A stretch of 64,000 bases of DNA from Devosia subaequoris (lineage in GTDB: Bacteria > Pseudomonadota > Alphaproteobacteria > Rhizobiales > Devosiaceae). Below the pieces are notes generated by a model. That model searched no databases. It saw nothing but the letters and a program-made list of their open reading frames with translations, and was not told the origin of the DNA. The first letter of the stretch is position 1. The number at the start of each line of letters is the position of its first letter. The stretch is taken from the NCBI RefSeq assembly GCF_014197055.1, contig NZ_JACIEW010000001.1:310001-374000 (forward strand), given 5' to 3'. Below are positions 17,456 to 27,224 of the stretch, piece by piece. The translations under genes were made by a program, and so were the position numbers.

Positions 17456-18604
17456 TTAACGGAATTCCGGTCGAGCGTCAAACAGACGCTGGTGTTCATC
17501 AAGGGCGTAGGGATCGGTCATGCCGGCGATGAAATCGGCGACGATGCGTGCACGACCTGTCCCCGAGACCGCCCTGCCCGCCTCGCCCCAGCGGCCCGGC
17601 ATGTCCGCGTCTGCCATGTAGGCGGCGAACAGTCGCTCCACCACGGTCTCGCTTTCACGGACCGGCACCATGACATCTTCATGGCGATAGACGCGTGCGA
17701 AGAGGAAGGCCTTCAGTGCTTTTTCATCGGCGGCCATCGCCGGAGAGAACTGTACCAGGGTCCGCCCCGCCAACCGCACATCCTCGGGCGATTTGACCCC
17801 GATCGCCTCGATATTCTGAGAACTGGTGGCGATGACATTCTCGACGGCCCGCGTGATCATCCGGCGCTGGACTTCATGGGTCTGGCGCTTAACGGCGATG
17901 TCGGGATAGCGCTCCAGCACTTCCTCAACGATGGGCCCGGCCATGGGCACACCGATAAAGTCTTGTAGCGTCACGAGGTTGGCGCGCAGCGCATCGTCGA
18001 TGTCATGCGCATTGTAGGCGATATCGTCCGCAATGGCAGCCACCTGCGCCTCAAGACTGGCATAGGTAGCGACGCGCAGATCGGCCGGTGCCGGAATTTC
18101 GGCGAGGTCCACCAGATGCGGCAGCGGGCCATTATGCTTGAGTATGCCTTCAAGCGTTTCCCACGTCAGGTTCAGCCCGTCATGCTCGGCATAGCGGTTT
18201 TCGAGGCGTGTAACGACGCGCAGCGCCTGGACGTTGTGATCGAACCCGCCATAGGGCTCCATAGCCCGGTCGAGCGCCCTTTCACCGGCGTGGCCAAACG
18301 GGGTGTGGCCTAGATCGTGACTGAGGGCGATGGCCTCAGCCAGATCTTCGTCGAGACGCAACGCCCGGGCAATGGAGCGCGCAATCTGGCTGACTTCCAA
18401 TGTGTGGGTCAGGCGATTGCGGAAGTGCCGTCCTTCATGGGCGAGGAATACCTGGGTCTTGTGCTGCAGACGCCGGAAGGCGGTCGAATGGATGATCCGG
18501 TCCCGATCGCGCTGGTATTCGGAGCGTGTAGGGCTTGCGCCGGCGCCAAAAAGTCGTCCGATGGATTGGGAGGACTTGCTGGCGTAGGAGGCGGTGTCTC
18601 TCAT
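17456..18604 (-). CDS. dgt: Deoxyguanosinetriphosphate triphosphohydrolase-like protein
   Basis: 382 residues with the HD-domain dNTPase fold: IHSTAFRRLQHKTQVF, then the metal-binding histidine in RNRLTHTLEVSQIARSIAR, the HD pair in LSHDLGHTPFGHAGERAL, and DDIAYNAHDIDDALRA. It hydrolyses dNTPs to nucleoside and tripolyphosphate, adjusting the dNTP pool. The ATG at 18604 has GGAAGAGA just upstream; a longer TTG-started version is less likely. It diverges from erpA with 87 bases between starts, and is first in the long leftward block. Confidence 0.93.
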   Translation of the reverse strand: MRDTASYASKSSQSIGRLFGAGASPTRSEYQRDRDRIIHSTAFRRLQHKTQVFLAHEGRHFRNRLTHTLEVSQIARSIARALRLDEDLAEAIALSHDLGHTPFGHAGERALDRAMEPYGGFDHNVQALRVVTRLENRYAEHDGLNLTWETLEGILKHNGPLPHLVDLAEIPAPADLRVATYASLEAQVAAIADDIAYNAHDIDDALRANLVTLQDFIGVPMAGPIVEEVLERYPDIAVKRQTHEVQRRMITRAVENVIATSSQNIEAIGVKSPEDVRLAGRTLVQFSPAMAADEKALKAFLFARVYRHEDVMVPVRESETVVERLFAAYMADADMPGRWGEAGRAVSGTGRARIVADFIAGMTDPYALDEHQRLFDARPEFR

Positions 18605-18691
18605 CTGGTCTCTTCCGGGCCTTTGCAACGGCGCATTGAACGCCTATCTTAGGACGAGCGTTATGACATTACGACTGACCCGGGATATCCC

Positions 18692-19045
18692 ATGACCGAC
18701 GCCGCACTTGCCGAAGCCCCTGCCGTAACCCTTTCAGACCGCGCCGCCAAGCGTGTGTCGCGCATCCTGTCCAAGGAAGCGCCTGGCACGGTGCTGCGCG
18801 TCTCGGTGGCCGGTGGCGGCTGTTCGGGTTTCCAGTACGAGTACAATCTGGTGCAGGAAACAGCGAGCGAGGATGATCTTGTGCTGCAAAAGGGCGACGC
18901 TACCGTGCTGATCGATTCCCTGAGCCTTGAATTCATGGGAGGGGCCGAGATCGACTTCGTCGATGACCTGGTCGGCCAGTCATTCCAGATCAAGAACCCC
19001 AATGCAGTCGCCTCCTGCGGGTGCGGAACCAGTTTCGCCGTCTAA
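18692..19045 (+). CDS. erpA: Iron-sulfur cluster insertion protein ErpA (A-type carrier)
   Basis: 117 residues with the A-type carrier fold and its three conserved cysteines: Cys44 in GGGCSGF and Cys109/Cys111 in SCGCGTSF at the C-terminus. It accepts Fe-S clusters and passes them to apo-enzymes. ErpA and IscA cannot be separated by motif alone; the chromosomal position next to dgt and upstream of xthA matches the erpA locus of related genomes and no isc or suf genes are near, so erpA is preferred. Confidence 0.9.
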   Translation: MTDAALAEAPAVTLSDRAAKRVSRILSKEAPGTVLRVSVAGGGCSGFQYEYNLVQETASEDDLVLQKGDATVLIDSLSLEFMGGAEIDFVDDLVGQSFQIKNPNAVASCGCGTSFAV

Positions 19046-19103
19046 GCTTCAACTCCTGTGTACCGGGCGCTAAGGTCCGGCCAGAACAGGAGGAATCAAA
19101 GAC

Positions 19104-20201
19104 ATGACCAGCCGCATCGACGCCGTGATGGATGCTGCCATCACCCATCAGACGATTGTCGGTGCGGAGGTGATTGTCACGCGTCACGGGGATGTCGTTT
19201 ATCAACGCAGCGCGGGCTGGTTTGATCGGGAAGCCGATCGCCCAATGATCGACAACGCGATCTATCGGCTGGCCTCGCTCACCAAGCCCATTGTTGCAGC
19301 GACGGCCCTGGCCATGGTGGATAAGGAACTGATCGGGCTGGACGACCGGGTGAGCCGGCATATTCCATGGTTTGCGCCGCGTCTAAAGGACGGACGGGAA
19401 GCAGAGATCACAATCCATCATCTGCTCACGCACACAGCCGGCCTCGCCTACGGCTACCCACAGGACCCGACGATCTCAACCGGTCTGGGGCCAACTGATC
19501 GGGGTCTGGAAGACAATTTCACCCGTGTTGCAAGGCACCCACTCGACTACGAGCCTGGCACGGCCTGGCAATATTCCGTGGCGATAGACGTTCTAGGTGC
19601 TGTTCTGGCTCAGGTTCAGGGGGGCACGCTCGATGACGCAGTCAAAGCGCACATCACTGGCCCGTTGGGCATGGCCGAGACCGGGTTCTTCGTCGCCGAC
19701 GAGAAACGACTGGCCAAACCCTACGCCGATGGAAAGCCGCCCACACCGATGTCAGATCCGCAGGTTGTTCAAGGCGACAGCGGATCATTGATCTTCTCGC
19801 CGTCGCGCATATTCAGCGAATCGGCCTTCCAGTCCGGCGGAGCAGGCATGGCGGGCACACCTGCAGACATGCTGCGGTTCCTGGAAGCCATGCGCAATGG
19901 CGGCGGTGGCGCGATCCGGCATGAGACGGTTGCCCGCGCGTTCTCAAATCAGATTGGCGATGTGGAGCGCGATCCTGGGCAGCGCTTCGGTTATCTTGGC
20001 GCCATCGTCGACGATCCGGTGGCTGCCAATTCGCCATCTGCCAAGGGCACGATCAATTGGGGCGGCGTTTACGGCCATTCCTGGCTTATCGACCCGGTCA
20101 ATGGCCTGTGCATTCTTTCCATGAGCAATACGGCAGTTGAGGGGTGCACGGGGCGGTATCCAAAGGATATCATCGCGGCCGTCTATGCCGACCTGACCTG
20201 A
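19104..20201 (+). CDS. Serine hydrolase of the class C beta-lactamase/family VIII esterase type
   Basis: 365 residues. The catalytic S-x-x-K motif is SLTK (58-61), and the tyrosine motif is YSV (157-159), as in family VIII esterases and alkaline D-peptidases rather than the YxN of true class C beta-lactamases. The third box region reads WGGVYGHSWLIDP. No signal peptide is visible, so the protein is probably cytoplasmic, which also speaks against an antibiotic-resistance role. AGGAGG lies about ten bases before the ATG. It sits between erpA and xthA in the same direction. Substrate unknown. Confidence 0.85.
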   Translation: MTSRIDAVMDAAITHQTIVGAEVIVTRHGDVVYQRSAGWFDREADRPMIDNAIYRLASLTKPIVAATALAMVDKELIGLDDRVSRHIPWFAPRLKDGREAEITIHHLLTHTAGLAYGYPQDPTISTGLGPTDRGLEDNFTRVARHPLDYEPGTAWQYSVAIDVLGAVLAQVQGGTLDDAVKAHITGPLGMAETGFFVADEKRLAKPYADGKPPTPMSDPQVVQGDSGSLIFSPSRIFSESAFQSGGAGMAGTPADMLRFLEAMRNGGGGAIRHETVARAFSNQIGDVERDPGQRFGYLGAIVDDPVAANSPSAKGTINWGGVYGHSWLIDPVNGLCILSMSNTAVEGCTGRYPKDIIAAVYADLT

Positions 20202-20212
20202 GGCCCAATCCA

Positions 20213-20998
20213 ATGACCCTGCGCATTGCCACCTGGAATATCAACGGCATCAAGGCCCGGCTCGAATTGGTGCTGCGCTGGCTGGAGGAAGAAAAGCCGG
20301 ACATCGTTGGCCTCCAGGAAATCAAGACGGTCGATGAGGGCTTTCCGAAAGCCGCGTTTGAAGCGCTGGGCTATAATGTGGAAACCCATGGGCAGAAAAG
20401 CTGGAACGGAGTGGCCCTCCTCTCCAAGCTGCCCTTCGACGAAGTGCGTCGCGGCTTGCCAGGCAATGACGAGGACGAGCAGGCCCGGTTGATCGAGGGC
20501 GTTTTCTCGATCAACGGGGGCGTTGTACGGGTGTGCAATATCTACCTGCCAAATGGTAACCCGGTGGATACCGAAAAATTCCCCTATAAACTGGCCTGGA
20601 TGGATCGGCTCAACAGCTTTGTCGGGGAACGCCTGACGCTAGAAGAACCCTTCATCCTGCTGGGTGACTTCAACCTGATTCCAGCACCGATCGATGCACA
20701 CAACCCTGAAGCGTGGTGGGGCGATGCTCTGTACCGGCCGGAAAGCCTTGAGAAGTTCCGCATTCTGAGAAATATGGGCATGACCGATGCTCTGCGGGCC
20801 GTAACGGCCGAGGAAGCCTATACGTTCTGGGATTTCCAGGCAGGAGCATGGCGGCGCAATGCCGGCATTCGCATCGACCATCTGATGCTCTCGCCACAAG
20901 CAGCAGACAGGTTGGACGACGTCGTAGTGCACAAGGATGTGCGTGGCCGGGACAAGCCCAGTGACCATGTGCCTGTAGAAGGCGCATTCAGCTTCTGA
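20213..20998 (+). CDS. xthA: Exodeoxyribonuclease III
   Basis: 261 residues of the AP endonuclease/exonuclease III fold. Key motifs: MTLRIATWNINGIKARL, IVGLQEIK (metal-binding Glu), IYLPNG, LLGDFNLIP (Asp and Asn of the active site), and the C-terminal IRIDHLMLS and SDHVPV with the catalytic Asp-His. It repairs abasic sites and 3' blocked ends. The gene starts 11 bases after the serine hydrolase stop and ends only three bases before the convergent Sel1 gene. Confidence 0.96.
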   Translation: MTLRIATWNINGIKARLELVLRWLEEEKPDIVGLQEIKTVDEGFPKAAFEALGYNVETHGQKSWNGVALLSKLPFDEVRRGLPGNDEDEQARLIEGVFSINGGVVRVCNIYLPNGNPVDTEKFPYKLAWMDRLNSFVGERLTLEEPFILLGDFNLIPAPIDAHNPEAWWGDALYRPESLEKFRILRNMGMTDALRAVTAEEAYTFWDFQAGAWRRNAGIRIDHLMLSPQAADRLDDVVVHKDVRGRDKPSDHVPVEGAFSF

Positions 20999-21001
20999 AC
21001 G

Positions 21002-21808
21002 TCAGAACTCGGCGCTGACAACCACACCGGAATTGGCCATTTCAACAGCGGCGGCGCGGGTCTCAGGCGTTGCCACCGACATTGCGCGATTGAGCAATTC
21101 CTCGGTCGCAGCCAGGTCGCTGGTGCCCAGACAGGTGGTATGCGCAAAATTCAGCCACATCAGCCCCTCAGCAGGCCGGGGTGGATAGCTCTCCATGCCG
21201 TTGAACAGGAGGTTGCCGAGTTGCGCCTGTGCCAGACAGTGACCTTTGTGCGCGGCCGATTGCAACCAACGGGCCGACAGCATAGGGCTCAGACCGAGGC
21301 CGTCTTCCTGTTGGTAGAGCAAGCCAATGCGATATTGCGCCTCGGCATCGCCGAAATAGGTGGCTGCGTGCATCAGCATGCGATGATATTCGGCCGGGTT
21401 CTGCGAGACGCCAGCTTCCGGCACGCCCATGCGGAAATATTCGCCGAGCTTGACGAAGGAATTGGCAACGATATCGGCTTCGAGCCCGCGGGGCGCGGTA
21501 TCGGCATGCTGATTGGCGATCTGCGCGAAATAGCCGAAAGCCTTGACCGGGTCCTTGTCGACCCCTTCGCCGTTTTCATACATCGTGCCCAATTGCCAGA
21601 GCGCCAGCGGCCGGCCGGCGGCAGCGTCGCTCTCAAGCGCGGACAGATAGGTATCATTGGACACAAAGGCGCCTGTCCCGTCGAGCGTGCGGGCGAAGCC
21701 AAGCGCCGCATCGGCCGCCGTCTGGGCATATGCGGGCGCGGTCAGGCCAAAGGCCAGTATCGCTCCGGACACGGCGCAGGCCAGGGACTTGTCCCAAGTG
21801 ATGCGCAT
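21002..21808 (-). CDS. Secreted Sel1-like repeat protein
   Basis: 268 residues starting at the ATG at 21808, preceded by AAGGAG at four bases. A signal peptide (ACAVSGAILAFGLTAPAYAQ, cut near residue 28) leads into Sel1/TPR-like helical repeats: PLALWQLGTMYENGEGVDKDPVKAFGYF, EYFRMGVPEAGVSQNPAEY, AQYRIGLLYQQEDGLGLSPMLSARWLQSAAHKG and AQAQLGNLLFNG. Such proteins serve as periplasmic scaffolds; no specific partner is evident. It is convergent with xthA and divergent from the ABC exporter, the long upstream region being 580 bases. Confidence 0.85.
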   Translation of the reverse strand: MRITWDKSLACAVSGAILAFGLTAPAYAQTAADAALGFARTLDGTGAFVSNDTYLSALESDAAAGRPLALWQLGTMYENGEGVDKDPVKAFGYFAQIANQHADTAPRGLEADIVANSFVKLGEYFRMGVPEAGVSQNPAEYHRMLMHAATYFGDAEAQYRIGLLYQQEDGLGLSPMLSARWLQSAAHKGHCLAQAQLGNLLFNGMESYPPRPAEGLMWLNFAHTTCLGTSDLAATEELLNRAMSVATPETRAAAVEMANSGVVVSAEF

Positions 21809-22388
21809 AACACTCCTTTCGCCCACAAAATTGCGGGCGCAACCAAATGACGATCCCCGTGGCGGGTTCGCCGTTGCGGAAGCCCGGTTGGGCATGCCGC
21901 ATCTTATCACTGATGATATTGCCCGGATGACGCGGCCGGGCAAAGCGAAGTCTGAACAAGTCGTAAACGCGCTTTGTGACCGCATTCAGCCCGTCCCATC
22001 ACAACGATGTTCCACGCGGCACACACCGGCTTGGCGCGCGCTTGCCTGGGGAACCATTCTGGTTCGCAAATGGGTGTCCATAGCCACCGTTTCTGGCGCT
22101 TTGCGCCGTTCGATCAGTCCTGCGTTCATGGGGAACGTCGACACAACCCAAGGCGCGTTTTCGCTGCCTTTTGAGGAATGATCGCATCCGCCCGAATGCC
22201 ATGCGCCCTGCTTTAGGGTCAGATTGTGGCGGGAAACATCGCCAAACCGTTGATGTGAGATTTCCGTATTCTGAATCAGCATCATTGTTGCGAAATCGTC
22301 ACAGATGCTGTGGGTTTGCGTCGCCGCATTGCGCGTGCCGCCGCTTGTGGCCATAGTCTGCGAACAACGCCAAGCGTGAGAGATAAAG
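21809..22388. other. Long intergenic region without a convincing gene
   Basis: 580 bases between the divergent Sel1-repeat gene and the first possible start upstream of the ABC exporter. Open frames here give low-complexity, Arg/His/Ser-rich translations without ribosome sites and are judged non-coding. It should hold the promoters of both flanking transcription units. I see one short inverted repeat (GCCCGG ... CCGGGC, around 21924-21944) but no recognisable riboswitch or RNA gene. Confidence 0.5.
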
Positions 22389-22496
22389 ATGAAAACGATC
22401 CTGTTCAGCCAGAAGCCCAATTGTCTGAAACAGGACCAGTTCATTCATGCCTTCCAGGAAATCCGTCGGGCCAGTCGCCGGTCGAAAACTACCTAG
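22389..22496 (+). CDS. Possible short ORF overlapping the exporter start
   Basis: A 35-codon frame beginning MKTILFSQKP and ending SRRSKTT overlaps the first 50 bases of the ABC exporter in another frame. The start has only a weak GAGA ahead of it. Because the exporter start lies inside it, its translation could couple to or regulate the exporter, or it could be chance. Composition looks reasonable for a protein (balanced, with one Cys), but nothing identifies it. Confidence 0.2.
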   Translation: MKTILFSQKPNCLKQDQFIHAFQEIRRASRRSKTT

Positions 22497-24291
22497 CGCA
22501 ACTTTCCAGCTTCCATTTCATCGCAGCGTTTCGCGCGAAGAAGCGGCGAGAAACCGTGCCCGTTGGCACCGTTTCCTCGCTTACTACAAGCCGCACCTGC
22601 CTTTGCTTGGTGCCGTGTTGTGCTGCGCCGTGCTGGTGTCGCTGACGGCGCTCGCCCTGCCGCTGATCGCCAACCACATCGTTAAGCGACTGCCTGAGCT
22701 AGCCGGTTCGTCTGACGCCATCGGGCAATTGTTGGTGCTGGGCGGCGTGCTTCTCGTAGTTTTTGCAGTGCAGGCGCTGGCCACCTATTTCGTCGACTAT
22801 CGCGGCCATGTGATGGGCGCGCGCATCGAGGCCCAGGTGCGCGGCGAACTGTTCGAACACTGCCAGAAGCTGTCGTTCAGCTTTTACGACCGGCAGCGCA
22901 CCGGGCAGTTGATGAGCCGGATCACCAATGATTCCCTGTGGCTAGGGGAGTTGTTCCACCATGGCCCGGAGGACCTGGCGATCAGCCTGCTCAAATTCAC
23001 CGGAGCGCTGGCCGTGCTCGTCTGGATCGACCCGCTTATTGCACTGGTCATTGTCAGCCTGCTCCCGTTCGCAATGGGTTACGCATTTTATTTCAACAAC
23101 CGGATGAACAAGGCGTTGCGAACGTCGAAGGAGCGGATCGCCGGGGTCAACGAGCGGGTCGAAGATGCGCTAGGCGGCATCAGAGTGGTGCAGTCCTTTG
23201 CCAATGAGGGGGATGAGAAGACTCGATTCGACGTCGAAAACGCGGAATTCCTGCGCTCGCGGGCCGAGGGCTATCGCAGTGAGGCCATGCTCTGGAGTGG
23301 CATGGACGCGTTTGCCCAATTGGTCACCATCGTGGTGATCGTGTTTGGCGCCATCCGCATACTGGGCGGCGAGATGGATGCGGCGGGGCTATTCACGCTG
23401 CTGCTCTGCGTCGGAGTGCTGCTCGATCCACTGAAGCGTTTCGACAATTTTATTCGCCTCTGGCAGGAGGGCTATACCGGTTTTGTCCGGGCCATGGAGT
23501 TGCTCGAAGAGCAGCCGGACATTGCAGACCGGCCGCAGGCACAGCCGCTCGGCTCTGTGACCGGAGCGATCGGCTTCGACAATGTCGGCTTTCGCTATGA
23601 GGCAGGTGAGCCGAAGGTGCTTGAAAGGGTTACTCTATCGATCAGGCCGGGGGAGTTTGTCGCGCTAGTTGGACCGTCCGGTGTGGGCAAAAGCACGTTG
23701 TGCAGCCTAATCCCGCGCTTCTACGACGTCGATGCGGGCAAGGTGACACTGGATGGCCGGGACGTGCGGAATGCGACGCTGGCGACACTGCGACGCCATG
23801 TGGGCGTGGTTCAGCAGGACGTCTATCTGTTCAGTGGCACAGTGGCGGAGAACCTACGCTATGGTCGGGCCGGCGCCTCGATGGACGAGATCGTGGCGGC
23901 CGCCAAAGCCGCCAATGCGCACGACTTCATCTTGGCCCTGCCCCAAGGCTATGACACTGATATCGGGCAGCGCGGGGTGAAACTGTCGGGTGGACAGAAG
24001 CAAAGGCTGACCATTGCGCGAGCGTTTCTCAAGAACCCGTCCGTCCTGATCTTTGACGAGGCCACCAGTGCGCTGGACAATGAGAGCGAGCGCGCCATTC
24101 AGCAATCCCTGCTGTCACTGGCCAAAGGTCGCACGACGCTGGTGATCGCCCACCGTCTGTCCACTATTCGCCATGCAGATCGCATTCTCGTGCTCACGCG
24201 CGACGGGATCGTCGAGGAAGGCACGCATGATGCATTGATGGCCATGGGCGGAACCTATGCGGGATTGCACGCGATGCAGGGGCGCATCTGA
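22447..24291 (+). CDS. ABC exporter, fused permease and ATPase (MsbA/LmrA type)
   Basis: 614 residues. Six membrane helices between about residues 45 and 330 include the ABC-type exporter core (SFSFYDRQRTGQLMSRITND coupling helix). The C-terminal ATPase shows Walker A GPSGVGKST, the signature LSGGQKQR, Walker B VLIFDEATSALD and the H-loop IAHRLSTIRHAD. Homodimeric exporters of this class move lipids, peptides or drugs outwards; substrate cannot be stated. The ATG used has AGGA about eleven bases upstream, a weak site, and overlaps a short upstream frame. It is convergent with valS with a shared terminator. Confidence 0.9.
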   Translation: MPSRKSVGPVAGRKLPSATFQLPFHRSVSREEAARNRARWHRFLAYYKPHLPLLGAVLCCAVLVSLTALALPLIANHIVKRLPELAGSSDAIGQLLVLGGVLLVVFAVQALATYFVDYRGHVMGARIEAQVRGELFEHCQKLSFSFYDRQRTGQLMSRITNDSLWLGELFHHGPEDLAISLLKFTGALAVLVWIDPLIALVIVSLLPFAMGYAFYFNNRMNKALRTSKERIAGVNERVEDALGGIRVVQSFANEGDEKTRFDVENAEFLRSRAEGYRSEAMLWSGMDAFAQLVTIVVIVFGAIRILGGEMDAAGLFTLLLCVGVLLDPLKRFDNFIRLWQEGYTGFVRAMELLEEQPDIADRPQAQPLGSVTGAIGFDNVGFRYEAGEPKVLERVTLSIRPGEFVALVGPSGVGKSTLCSLIPRFYDVDAGKVTLDGRDVRNATLATLRRHVGVVQQDVYLFSGTVAENLRYGRAGASMDEIVAAAKAANAHDFILALPQGYDTDIGQRGVKLSGGQKQRLTIARAFLKNPSVLIFDEATSALDNESERAIQQSLLSLAKGRTTLVIAHRLSTIRHADRILVLTRDGIVEEGTHDALMAMGGTYAGLHAMQGRI

Positions 24292-24310
24292 GCCATCGCC
24301 TCAATTAGAA

Positions 24311-24333
24311 AGGCCCGGCACATTGCCGGGCCT
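24311..24333. terminator. Intrinsic terminator between ABC exporter and valS
   Basis: Perfect ten-base-pair stem AGGCCCGGCA / TGCCGGGCCT with a three-base loop in the 51-base gap between two convergent genes. On the minus strand it is followed by TTTCTAATT, so it best serves valS, but may also stop exporter transcripts. Confidence 0.75.
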
Positions 24334-24342
24334 GTCTGGCTC

Positions 24343-27096
24343 TTAGATCAGGCGCTTGAGCGCGTCCAAAATTCTGCCGCGACGTTCAACGGCTGTCTCG
24401 CGACGTAGCTTTTGCTCTTCAATGACCTCTTCGGGCGCCTTGGCCACGAATTGCTCATTGCCAAGCTTCTTGTCGATCTGAACGACTTCGCCGTCGATCT
24501 TGGCCACTTCCTTCTCAAGGCGGGCTTTTTCGACAGCGATGTCGATGACGCCAGCCAACGGCAAGGCAAAGGTGGAGTCCCCGACAACGAATTGTGCCGA
24601 CTCGCCCGGCACGTCATTCTTCGGTGAGATTTCGTCGAGACGGGCCAGACGGGAGATCAACGAGGTGCCCGCCACGAGCCGGGACAATGTCTGCTCCCCT
24701 GCCCCGGTGACGACCATCTGCAGTTTGGCACCGGCGGGCACATTCATCTCGGCGCGTACTGAACGGACATTGGAGATGACATCGATCAGCCAGGCCAATT
24801 CGGCGTCGGCCTCGGCGTCCTCCAGTCCCGCCAGGTCGGGCCATTCGGTAGTGATGAGCATCCCTTCGCGCGCCGGCCCAAACTTGCCAGTTTCGGCCCA
24901 GAGTTCCTCGGTCACGAAGGGCATCATGGGATGGAGCATGATCAGGATCTGATCGAGAGCCCAGGCTGCGGTCGCGCGAGTCTCGGCCTTGGCGACCTCG
25001 TCCTCACCATTGAACACGGGCTTGGCGAACTCGACATACCAGTCGCAGAAGGTGCCCCAGACAAAGTCATAGGCGCTGTTGGCCGCTTCGTTGAACTTGT
25101 AGTCCTCAATGCCGGCACGGACTGCCGCAGCGCCGCGCGCGGTGGCGCCGACGATCCAGCGATTGAGCGGGAGTTTGTTGACGGTTGGGTCATAACCCTC
25201 AACGCGGCGGCACTCGTTCATTTCGAGGAAGCGCGCGGCGTTCCAAAGCTTGGTGACGAAGTTGCGGTAGCCTTCCACCCGGCTAATGGCGAGCTTGAGG
25301 TCGCGGCCCTGCGCAGCCATCGCCGCCAGGGTGAAACGGGTAGCGTCTGCACCATATTCGTCGACGAGCTTGAGGGGATCGATGACGTTGCCCTTGGTCT
25401 TGCTCATCTTCTGGCCCTTTTCGTCACGGACCAGAGCATGCATGTAGACGGTGTGGAATGGCTCTTTATCGAGGAATTCGAGGCCCATCATCATCATGCG
25501 GGCGACCCAGAAGAAGATGATGTCAAAGCCGGTGACCAGCACGTCAGTGGGGTAGTAGCGCTTTAGCTCAGGCGTCTCATCGGGCCAGCCCAGGGTCGAA
25601 AACGGCCAGAGGGCGGACGAGAACCAAGTGTCGAGGACGTCCGGATCACGGGTCAGCTCGACGGGCTTGCCATAGTGCTTTTCGGCCAGGGCTTTTGCCT
25701 CGGCTTCATCATAAGCGACGAACGCCTCGTTATCGGGCCCGTACCAGGCTGGGATCTGGTGGCCCCACCAGAGCTGGCGTGAAATGCACCAGGGTTTGAT
25801 GTTTTCGAGCCAGGCGAAATAGGTGTTTTCGTATTGCTGGGGCACGAACTTGGTGCGGCCTTCGCGAACTGACGCCAGCGCCGGCTCGGCCAGTACGTCG
25901 GCCTTGACCCACCACTGGTTAGTCAGGAAGGGCTCGATGACGACAAGTTTGGACTTCTCGTCATGGGGCACCATGATCTTCTTGTTTTCAATATGATCGA
26001 GACCGCGCGTCGCGTTCTCCTCGGCGAGCGCCGTCAGATCAGCAACGATGGCCTTGCGCGCCTCGAATCGATCAAGCCCGCGATAAGCCGCCGGAACGAA
26101 TTCATCGCTGACGATGGTCCCGCGCGTGGTGAAGACATTAATTGGTTCCAGACCGGCGCGGGCGCCGACCTCGAAGTCGTTGAAATCGTGCGCCGGGGTG
26201 ATCTTCACCGCGCCGGTGCCCAGGGTGGGATCGGCATAGTCGTCGGCCACGACGGGGATACGGCGGCCGACCAGAGGCAGTTCGACGAACTTGCCGATCA
26301 GGCCCTGATAGCGCTCGTCTTCCGGATGCACGGCCACGGCGACGTCGCCGAGCATGGTCTCGGGGCGGGTCGTTGCCACAATGATGTAGTCGCGGGTTTC
26401 CGTGCCGGTGACATTGCCCTCTTCGTCCGTGACCGGGCACTCATAGGTCACGCCATCGGCCAGCGGATAGCGCAAGTGCCACATGTGGCCCTTGACCTCG
26501 ATGTTTTCCACTTCGAGATCGGAAATCGCGGTTTCAAGGCCCGGATGCCAGTTCACCAGACGCTTGGCACGGTAAATAAGGCCGCGCTTGTGGAGTTCAA
26601 CAAACACCTTGGTGACGGCGCGCACCATCTGGTCGTCGGGCTGGCCGCGATCGCCCATCGTGAACTTCTCGCGGCTGAAATCGGCCGAGGCGCCGAGGCG
26701 CTTCAACTGATTCATGATCGTGCCGCCGCTCTCGGATTTCCACTCCCAGACGCGATCGATAAAGGCATCGCGGCCCATGGTGCGGCGGTCGAGCTGCTTT
26801 TCGGCCAACTGACGCTCGACGATCATCTGGGTGGCGATGCCGGCGTGGTCGGTGCCCGGCTGCCAGAGAACGTCCTTCTTGAGCATTCGGTTGAAGCGGA
26901 CCAGTATGTCCTGGATGGTATTGTTGAGCGCGTGCCCGATGTGCAGCGAACCCGTTACGTTTGGTGGTGGAATGACGATGGTGAAGGTTTCGGCACCCGG
27001 CTTGGCCCCTGCCCCGGCGGCGAAGGAATTGGTGTCCAGCCAGGCATCATAGATGCGGCTTTCAACGTCGGCGGGCTGGTAGGTTTTTTCTAGCAT
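24343..27096 (-). CDS. valS: Valyl-tRNA synthetase
   Basis: 917 residues. [19 protein letters not shown] begins the protein; the HIGH motif is in [18 protein letters not shown] and the KMSKS motif in [16 protein letters not shown]. The editing (CP1) domain with the [17 protein letters not shown] signature is complete and the C-terminus has the long charged coiled coil typical of ValRS. The start is the ATG at 27096, directly after a GTG. It follows the PopZ-like gene by about 130 bases in the same direction; together with the tolC-like and pcm-like genes this order recurs in the group. Confidence 0.97.
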   Translation of the reverse strand: MLEKTYQPADVESRIYDAWLDTNSFAAGAGAKPGAETFTIVIPPPNVTGSLHIGHALNNTIQDILVRFNRMLKKDVLWQPGTDHAGIATQMIVERQLAEKQLDRRTMGRDAFIDRVWEWKSESGGTIMNQLKRLGASADFSREKFTMGDRGQPDDQMVRAVTKVFVELHKRGLIYRAKRLVNWHPGLETAISDLEVENIEVKGHMWHLRYPLADGVTYECPVTDEEGNVTGTETRDYIIVATTRPETMLGDVAVAVHPEDERYQGLIGKFVELPLVGRRIPVVADDYADPTLGTGAVKITPAHDFNDFEVGARAGLEPINVFTTRGTIVSDEFVPAAYRGLDRFEARKAIVADLTALAEENATRGLDHIENKKIMVPHDEKSKLVVIEPFLTNQWWVKADVLAEPALASVREGRTKFVPQQYENTYFAWLENIKPWCISRQLWWGHQIPAWYGPDNEAFVAYDEAEAKALAEKHYGKPVELTRDPDVLDTWFSSALWPFSTLGWPDETPELKRYYPTDVLVTGFDIIFFWVARMMMMGLEFLDKEPFHTVYMHALVRDEKGQKMSKTKGNVIDPLKLVDEYGADATRFTLAAMAAQGRDLKLAISRVEGYRNFVTKLWNAARFLEMNECRRVEGYDPTVNKLPLNRWIVGATARGAAAVRAGIEDYKFNEAANSAYDFVWGTFCDWYVEFAKPVFNGEDEVAKAETRATAAWALDQILIMLHPMMPFVTEELWAETGKFGPAREGMLITTEWPDLAGLEDAEADAELAWLIDVISNVRSVRAEMNVPAGAKLQMVVTGAGEQTLSRLVAGTSLISRLARLDEISPKNDVPGESAQFVVGDSTFALPLAGVIDIAVEKARLEKEVAKIDGEVVQIDKKLGNEQFVAKAPEEVIEEQKLRRETAVERRGRILDALKRLI

Positions 27097-27224
27097 CACG
27101 TCACTCGCGAACAGCAGCGACCCGCCAAGTCAAACCTTGGCGGGTCGGAATAAGTTGTCAGTCTTCAAGCAAATGCAGGGTGCGGGGTCAACAGGCCTTG
27201 AACAGGGCTATCTCGCCATCCGGA

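Noticed and set aside
19104-20201. Beta-lactamase gene conferring resistance
   Set aside because: The YxN motif is YSV and there is no signal peptide, so an esterase- or peptidase-type enzyme is more likely.
21986-22444. Minus-strand frame in the intergenic region before the ABC exporter
   Set aside because: Translation is rich in Cys, His, Arg and Trp with no ribosome site or fold pattern.
25963-27093. Long open frame on the plus strand within valS
   Set aside because: Antisense shadow of a clearly conserved gene; the translation has no recognisable motif.
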